From Anaerolineaceae bacterium (GTDB lineage Bacteria; Chloroflexota; Anaerolineae; Aggregatilineales; Phototrophicaceae): a DNA stretch of 64,000 nucleotides. The stretch covers positions 992,001 through 1,056,000 of the forward strand of contig JACKCH010000010.1 of assembly GCA_020634115.1 (NCBI GenBank), in the 5' to 3' direction. Below the pieces are notes generated by a model. The model ran no database searches. It had not been told where the DNA came from and worked only from the letters and a program-made list of their open reading frames with translations. Shown here piece by piece: positions 59,640 to 64,000 of this stretch. A program made the translations under genes and the position numbers. Each line of letters opens with the position of its first letter. Position 1 is the stretch's first letter.

Positions 59640-60818
59640 ATGGTCGTTCATTCGGAAGCTGACCCGAATCATGCCAGACAATCGGTGAGGCAGCTTTACG
59701 CACTGCAAGTCCTCAGTTACAGCGGGAACGCCCTCTCCAAGCCCTATGTCAACCTGTACGTCGTCGCGTCGGGTATCAGCGCCAGCGTGCTGGGAGTCCT
59801 GCTGAGTATCGGGGCGCTGGTGGAGATGCTTCTGCCCCTGCTGCTGAACAGTCTGGCGGATCGCCACCGTCGTCACCGACTGCTCTATGATGTCTTTCTC
59901 AGTGGGCTGGTGCTGGGGAATATCCTGCTGGCAAGTTTCAACCAGATACTGGCGCTGGGACTGGGGGTAATCTTGATTGAAGGCATGATGCGCCCCAGCA
60001 TGACGCTTGGCTTGCAGTTGGTTATCACCCGCATGAGCCACGAAGGTCGCCCGATTGTGGGCCGGGTGCGCTCGTTTTCGTCGCTCGGCTTCGGGCTGGC
60101 GAGCTTGCTGGCAAATCGGTTATTCACCCTAGGCGGATACTTCGCGCTCTTTACCAGTGCTACAATAGCCTATGCCAGTTCAATCCTGCTTTCCGGTGCG
60201 CTCCCCGGCGCGACGACGCAAGCCCGCCCCAAATCTCCCCCCCGGCGGGTGCCGCGCACCCGCGCTTTCTATATCCTGCTGGTGAGCATGTTCTTTATCA
60301 TGATGGCACAGCGTATCGGCTATGCTTTCTGGTTCCTGCATTTCCAGCAGAATCTGGGCGCGTCCACCGCAGAAATCGCCGTGATTGCGGCGCTGATGGC
60401 ACTCCTCGAAATCCCCTTTTTTAATATGCTGGATCGTATCCTGGTGGCGTCGAATCTTTACCAGTGGTTCTGGATCAGCGGCGTGGGGATGGCGCTCTTG
60501 TGGGTAATCGTGGGTTTCCTGCCGGATAAAAGCTGGATTTACCCGCTGATGATTTTCCGCGCATTTATGTATGCGGTCTCGCACCTTACGACGTTTCTGG
60601 TTATCGCGCGGGTCAGCCAGGCGGAAAATGTCGCCACCAATCAGGCGCTGGCACAGGGGACTATTCCGAGCATCGCAACGTTGCTCACTGCCTCGGCCAG
60701 CGGGTGGATCTATGAGTTTGTCGGCGCACAGACGCTTTTTACCATCATCAGCGTGATTGGCTTGCTGGGGATGGCGATTAGTTATGTAGCGCTGCGGAAC
60801 GTTCAACCACAAGACTAG
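59640..60818 (+). CDS. Major facilitator superfamily transporter
   Basis: The 392-residue membrane protein has about twelve hydrophobic segments and an MFS-type cytoplasmic loop between helices 2 and 3 (NSLADRHRRHRLLYD), repeated in weaker form after helix 8 (NMLDRILVASNLYQW). I start at ATG 59640, which has AAGG upstream; the ATG at 59613 has no ribosome-binding site. It is divergent from the oxidoreductase-sialidase operon across a shared palindrome, so it is likely to import a sialic acid or a derivative, as the E. coli NanX permease does beside YjhC. Direct substrate evidence is lacking. Confidence 0.85.
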   Translation: MVVHSEADPNHARQSVRQLYALQVLSYSGNALSKPYVNLYVVASGISASVLGVLLSIGALVEMLLPLLLNSLADRHRRHRLLYDVFLSGLVLGNILLASFNQILALGLGVILIEGMMRPSMTLGLQLVITRMSHEGRPIVGRVRSFSSLGFGLASLLANRLFTLGGYFALFTSATIAYASSILLSGALPGATTQARPKSPPRRVPRTRAFYILLVSMFFIMMAQRIGYAFWFLHFQQNLGASTAEIAVIAALMALLEIPFFNMLDRILVASNLYQWFWISGVGMALLWVIVGFLPDKSWIYPLMIFRAFMYAVSHLTTFLVIARVSQAENVATNQALAQGTIPSIATLLTASASGWIYEFVGAQTLFTIISVIGLLGMAISYVALRNVQPQD

Positions 60819-60826
60819 CAGTCTTG
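60810..60826. terminator. Bidirectional hairpin between the MFS and kinase genes
   Basis: CAAGAC-TAGCA-GTCTTG forms a 6-bp stem whose loop holds the MFS stop codon. The two convergent genes are only 8 nt apart, so this stem may serve both transcripts. There is no T-tract. Confidence 0.35.
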
Positions 60827-61738
60827 CTAGCCGGGAAGTTCCTCAAACACGCGCAGACCGGCGCCAATCTGCCCGGCATCTGTGCCTAGCTGCATCGGGA
60901 GGGCGCGAATCGAACGCCAGTTGGTGAGCAGCTTTTCCTGCAAGCCAGCGTTGATGGCTTCCAGGTATTCCGGTTGCAGTCCCACGCTCCCCCCGATCAG
61001 GATGACATCCGGCTGGATGAAATGCGCTAATCCCGCCAGCGCGTATCCTAATGCCCGACCCGTGTTATGAATGAACTGCTGTGACGGGGTGTGTCCGGTT
61101 CGGGCCTGCTTGAACAGGTCTTCGGCGGTCTGGCCGGGTTGGAGTAGTCCATGCTTGATAGCGCGTTTACCTAGCGGTACACCTCCGGCGACGTCTTCCA
61201 GATAAACGCCGGTTCCATAATCTACAAGCTGTCCCAGGTGTCCTGCCAGGCCGTTGGCGCCGTTCACGACCCGGCCATCCAGGATGAGCGCACCGCCGAC
61301 GAATGTTCCCACCGCCGCACAGATGATGTTCTGATAGCCGCGCCCCGCGCCACACCGGAGTTCCGCAAACGCCGCTGCCTTCACATCGTTATCAATATAA
61401 ACGGGGCATGATAACCGTTCAGACAGCATGGTGGCTATGGGCTGGTTCACGAAGTCCGGGTGGTCGGTGTTGATACCTAGCATGACTCCGGTTTCCGGGT
61501 TGAACTGCCCGCCACTACCGACCCCGATTCCAGCGATGCCAGGGGTATCCAACAGTGGGTGTACACAGTCTGCTATTGCCTCGACCAGTCCAGCAGGTGG
61601 CGGGAACTGTCCGTCGCGCAGGGGCGTAGCGATCCGGTTGCGGGCGGTAATGATGCCTTCCAGGGTGACGATAGCGGAGCGAATGTTCGTGCCGCCCAGG
61701 TCAACGCCAATGGCGACTCTAGCGGGATTTGCGGACAT
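60827..61738 (-). CDS. nanK: ROK-family sugar kinase, probable N-acetylmannosamine kinase
   Basis: The 303-residue protein has the ROK ATP-binding motif (IGVDLGGTNIRSA), a glycine-rich GIGVGSGGQFNPETG, the catalytic-Asp segment NDVKAAAFAE and the hinge GANGLAGHLGQLV. It lacks the CxCGxxGCxE zinc motif that normally follows the GH segment in ROK kinases; DYGTGVYLEDVAGG stands there instead. It would phosphorylate N-acetylmannosamine, giving the substrate of NanE. The start at ATG 61738 overlaps the nanE end by 20 nt; the frame is open to 62026 but only antisense-like sequence lies there. It is the last gene of the URO-D-nanE-nanK operon. Confidence 0.85.
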   Translation of the reverse strand: MSANPARVAIGVDLGGTNIRSAIVTLEGIITARNRIATPLRDGQFPPPAGLVEAIADCVHPLLDTPGIAGIGVGSGGQFNPETGVMLGINTDHPDFVNQPIATMLSERLSCPVYIDNDVKAAAFAELRCGAGRGYQNIICAAVGTFVGGALILDGRVVNGANGLAGHLGQLVDYGTGVYLEDVAGGVPLGKRAIKHGLLQPGQTAEDLFKQARTGHTPSQQFIHNTGRALGYALAGLAHFIQPDVILIGGSVGLQPEYLEAINAGLQEKLLTNWRSIRALPMQLGTDAGQIGAGLRVFEELPG

Positions 61739-62378
61739 AGTATTCTGTGATCTTCCAGGGGCGGGTGATGGCTGAACCGATGACAACGGCGTGCGCCCCG
61801 GCATCCAGCGCCCGCTTGATATCATCAGGTGTCCAGAAATTTCCCTCCGCGATGATTGGTATAGCGCATCGCTGCCTGATCTCCCGAATGAGTTGAATAT
61901 CCGGCACATAGTCGGGCAAGTCCCAGACGGAAAGGGTGGTGGCGATGGCATCCACGCCGAGTTCAGCCGCTCGCTCAATATCGGCCAGCCCCCGGATGTC
62001 CGCCAGCGCCAGCGCACCACGCTCATGAATGGCGGTTACGATGGATTCCAGTGTGGAGGGGCGGGGGCGGTCAGTTGCGTCAAAGGCGATGATCTCCGCC
62101 CCGGCTGCGACCAGGGGCGGCACATCAGTCGTGTTGCCGGTAATCAGGACGGGCGCATCGGGAGGAAGATATTTCTGGATGGCGATAATCGGCAGTTGTG
62201 TCCGGGCGCGTACCGCCGCGACATGCTCCGCGCTGTTGAGCCGCAGCCCACTCGCGCCGCCCATTTCCGCAGCCAGCGCGAACGCCACAATCATCTCGAC
62301 CTGATTGGTGGGGGTATCCGGGTCGGCCTGACAGGAGACGATAATCCCGCCGGTTGGCAGTAATTCATTGATGTGCAT
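61719..62378 (-). CDS. nanE: N-acetylmannosamine-6-phosphate 2-epimerase
   Basis: NanE converts N-acetylmannosamine-6-phosphate to N-acetylglucosamine-6-phosphate, linking sialic acid to amino-sugar metabolism. The 219-residue TIM barrel shows the family segments GGIIVSCQADPDTP at the N-terminus, AIQKYLPP (family KRDYP position), FDATDRPRP, ALADIRGLADIERAAELGVD and the C-terminal IIAEGNFWTPDDIKRALDAG and VVIGSAITRPWKIT. The length is normal. The gene follows the URO-D gene by 70 nt and overlaps nanK. Confidence 0.93.
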   Translation of the reverse strand: MHINELLPTGGIIVSCQADPDTPTNQVEMIVAFALAAEMGGASGLRLNSAEHVAAVRARTQLPIIAIQKYLPPDAPVLITGNTTDVPPLVAAGAEIIAFDATDRPRPSTLESIVTAIHERGALALADIRGLADIERAAELGVDAIATTLSVWDLPDYVPDIQLIREIRQRCAIPIIAEGNFWTPDDIKRALDAGAHAVVIGSAITRPWKITEYYVRKSR

Positions 62379-62448
62379 TATTCCGGCTCACTTTCGCTAT
62401 AGACAGGGAAATCGCCGCCATGAATTGATGTATCCTGGCGATACGCCG

Positions 62449-63555
62449 CTAATCATAAGTTCCGTAATATCGGATGCGCTCCATCATCCACCGGTAACGT
62501 TCCCAGGTGACAGTCGGCGGTACAGAATGATCGGAATGGTAAATATAGCCACCGCCTGCGCGAGCAACCGTGATTTTATCGCGTATCTCGGCTTCCAGAA
62601 TAGCTAGGTCGCCATGCATCAGCGTCGCATTGATATTCCCCATGAAGGACAAATCGCGCCCGTATTCCTGCTTGAGCTGCCGGACATCCATGCCCGCTTT
62701 GGCTTCCATAGGCTGTAACACCTGCAGACCCGCACCTACCATATCGGGTAAGAGCCGGCGAATATCACCATCGCTGTGCATAAAAAAGTGAATACCTGCG
62801 CCGTGAAGATATTCAGCAAGCCGCCGGTCACAAGGTGTGACCAGTTCGCGGTGGGTACGCGGTGAGAACATCGGCCCGGTGTTGATGCCGCGATCATCTA
62901 CCAGGAACAGCCCATCCGGTACAATTCCATATGCCTGCGCCTTTTGCAGCGTGCCAATCACCAGATCAATATGGGTCTCAAACATCTCACGCATCCAGTT
63001 CGGATTGAGTGCAAGATTCATGAGTGTGTCCTCAAAGCCATGTTTGCGCCAGGTCGCTTCTATCGGCCCATAGACATGCAGCAAAATGTATTTGCCCCGC
63101 GCACGCATCGCAGCAAATTGAACCTGTAATTCTTCCCAGGTTGGGAAGGTATGGAAGGGCGTAAAATAGGATTCGAGGCCGATGCGGGCGGTATCACCAA
63201 AGTTCACATCCAGGCGCTCGCGAAGCTGCTGCCAGTCCTGCTCGGTCTGCACATTATGTTGCAGATAGCCCAATGCGCCACTGCGACCTTTCCACTGCTT
63301 GGCGACAAAGCCGTGCTTATCTTCGCGGATCGTGTATTCTGGATGATCTTCCAGCAGACGTTCAGGCAGGCGCAACGAGGCATCCATGTAGAGGTTTTCA
63401 AAATCCATATCGAAATAGGTGGTCGGGGAAGTTCCGGGAGTCAGCCCTTGTTGCTCCCAATGAATGAGCGTATCTTCCCAATAGGCGTCCCACAAGCCGA
63501 TACGGTCTGCCTCGGTATGAGCCAGCAAAGTGCGAATGCGGTCACGACCCTGCAT
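62449..63555 (-). CDS. Uroporphyrinogen-decarboxylase-family protein of unknown substrate
   Basis: The 368-residue protein has a URO-D/methyltransferase barrel (COG0407 type). The segments HVYGPIEATWRKHG, FLVDDRGINTGPMFSPRTHRELVTPC and FFMHSDGDIRRLLPDMVGAGL resemble MtaA-like corrinoid methyltransferases and the URO-D-like proteins often found in sugar operons. HSDG provides a possible metal His. It is not a heme-biosynthetic HemE, since the HemE N-terminal active-site segment is absent. It leads the operon with nanE and nanK under an IclR-type operator, so a role in amino-sugar or sugar-acid metabolism is likely but unproven. Confidence 0.85.
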   Translation of the reverse strand: MQGRDRIRTLLAHTEADRIGLWDAYWEDTLIHWEQQGLTPGTSPTTYFDMDFENLYMDASLRLPERLLEDHPEYTIREDKHGFVAKQWKGRSGALGYLQHNVQTEQDWQQLRERLDVNFGDTARIGLESYFTPFHTFPTWEELQVQFAAMRARGKYILLHVYGPIEATWRKHGFEDTLMNLALNPNWMREMFETHIDLVIGTLQKAQAYGIVPDGLFLVDDRGINTGPMFSPRTHRELVTPCDRRLAEYLHGAGIHFFMHSDGDIRRLLPDMVGAGLQVLQPMEAKAGMDVRQLKQEYGRDLSFMGNINATLMHGDLAILEAEIRDKITVARAGGGYIYHSDHSVPPTVTWERYRWMMERIRYYGTYD

Positions 63556-63578
63556 GATGTTCTCTTTCTTTTTCTATG

Positions 63579-63607
63579 ATTGTAGGGACGTTTCGACTGT
63601 CCTGCAA
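63579..63607 (-). promoter_or_regulatory. Promoter of the URO-D-nanE-nanK operon
   Basis: On the minus strand TTGCAG (reverse complement of 63602-63607) and TACAAT (reverse complement of 63579-63584) are 17 bp apart; the expected start lies about 17 nt before ATG 63555. Confidence 0.7.
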
Positions 63608-63613
63608 TCAGCG

Positions 63614-63630
63614 ATTCCACATAGTGGAAT
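63614..63630. promoter_or_regulatory. IclR-type operator, copy 3 (URO-D promoter)
   Basis: ATTCCAC-ATA-GTGGAAT is a perfect 17-bp palindrome placed 6 bp upstream of the -35 box. Its core is identical to the arms of the site at 59464. Confidence 0.75.
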
Positions 63631-63792
63631 TTGAGCCTCAGTGGTCTTGATCGCCTGGAGCTATCATTTGACTCAGGCGGTGCCACGCCGTCTTCCAGCA
63701 GCGCGAGTAGGGCAGAGGCAAGACAAGACGACAGGCGCAGTTGTGCATCTTATACAGACTGTTTGACAACCGGTATGAAGATCGCTAAACTG

Positions 63793-63814
63793 AAAATGAG
63801 AACGGTTTCATTTT
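63793..63814. promoter_or_regulatory. LacI-type operator upstream of the truncated LacI gene
   Basis: AAAATGA and TCATTTT are perfect 7-bp arms around 8 bp. The minus strand contains TGAAACCGTTCTCA, which fits the LacI-family pattern TGNAANCGNTNNCA with its central CG. It lies 14 bp before the lacI-like ATG and suggests autoregulation. Confidence 0.65.
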
Positions 63815-63828
63815 ATTGGTGATGCAAT

Positions 63829-64000
63829 ATGCGCGACCCGACCATTATTGACGTGGCGAAATTGGCCGGTGTTTCCAAGGCCACTGCTGCACGGGTTCTG
63901 AATGGTCAGGAAGACATTGTGCGAGAAACCACTCGCCAACGGGTGCTGGTCGCCGCTGAACAACTGGGGTATGTGCGGAACGCCATCGCTGGAAGTCTGA
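63829..64000 (+). CDS. LacI-family transcriptional regulator, 3'-truncated by the window
   Basis: Only the first 57 codons are inside the window. They encode the LacI DNA-binding headpiece: TIIDVAKLAGVSKATAARVL (recognition helix) followed by the hinge start LGYVRNAI. LacI regulators usually control sugar genes and sense a sugar through the C-terminal domain, which is not visible here. The gene diverges from the URO-D operon, with a LacI-type operator directly upstream of its start. Confidence 0.9.
   Translation, partial: MRDPTIIDVAKLAGVSKATAARVLNGQEDIVRETTRQRVLVAAEQLGYVRNAIAGSL

Noticed and set aside
61739..62026. N-terminal extension of the ROK kinase
   Set aside because: The extension overlaps nanE in another frame and is not protein-like; the ROK domain starts properly at ATG 61738.
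62449..63555. HemE, uroporphyrinogen decarboxylase of heme synthesis
   Set aside because: The typical HemE N-terminal active-site segment is missing and there are no tetrapyrrole genes nearby; cobalt transport genes are 15 kb away.
1..64000. rRNA, tRNA, insertion sequences or prophage genes
   Set aside because: I looked in the intergenic stretches for cloverleaf arms, rRNA-like blocks, transposase motifs and integrases and found none I could support.

Overview
The window looks like a chromosomal segment of an Anaerolineae-like member of the Chloroflexota. That placement is an inference from gene content: very long multi-GAF signalling proteins, secreted TPR and SH3b/CARDB lipoproteins, and tightly packed operons with frequent ATGA overlaps, at moderate GC. 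No 16S or other marker gene is present. I see no rRNA, tRNA, CRISPR array, transposase or phage gene.

Layout. (1) 1-7.4 kb: the 3' end of an amidohydrolase, two glycosyltransferases (GT4, GT2), a TetR-controlled ABC-2 exporter with a very clear promoter/operator, a stand-alone Nfu/NifU N-domain protein and a SAM methyltransferase. (2) 7.7-32.2 kb: a large signalling locus. An atypical LuxR-type response regulator is followed by two single receivers, a soluble protein made of about nine GAF domains, three 6-TM GAF proteins, a Cache-HAMP-GAF protein, a 2786-residue hybrid histidine kinase, and a threonine synthase fused to a receiver domain. The kinase is the only histidine kinase in the set, so the GAF-only proteins are probably its co-sensors. 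(3) 32.3-44.7 kb: mostly housekeeping and envelope genes. These are a lipoprotein, a secreted TPR protein, two paralogous membrane proteins of unknown function, FabG, an SH3b/CARDB lipoprotein, PriA, and a membrane NACHT NTPase. (4) 44.8-48.4 kb: a cupin, then a CbiMQO-type nickel/cobalt ECF transporter divergent from a Fur-family regulator. (5) 48.5-64 kb: a sialic-acid catabolic region. It holds an IclR regulator, a family-5 binding protein with two permeases, an HpaI-type aldolase, NanA, a tandem FAH-domain protein, a sialidase without signal peptide, a Gfo/Idh/MocA oxidoreductase, an MFS transporter, a NanK-like ROK kinase, NanE, a URO-D family protein, and the start of a LacI regulator.

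How the genes work together. In region 5 three promoters (iclR, the oxidoreductase-sialidase-FAH operon, and the URO-D-nanE-nanK operon) each carry a TTCCAC-N3-GTGGAA-like palindrome 6-7 bp upstream of the -35 position. This suggests one IclR-type regulon. The oxidoreductase and MFS pair next to the sialidase resembles the NanOx/NanX logic for 2,7-anhydro-Neu5Ac use.

The strongest candidates for undescribed biology are the GAF supercluster with its threonine-synthase-receiver fusion, and a module shared by five consecutive sensor proteins: a Trp-containing linker, a half GAF, and in four of them a C-terminal GAF stub. All functional statements are from reading the sequence; no database search was run.
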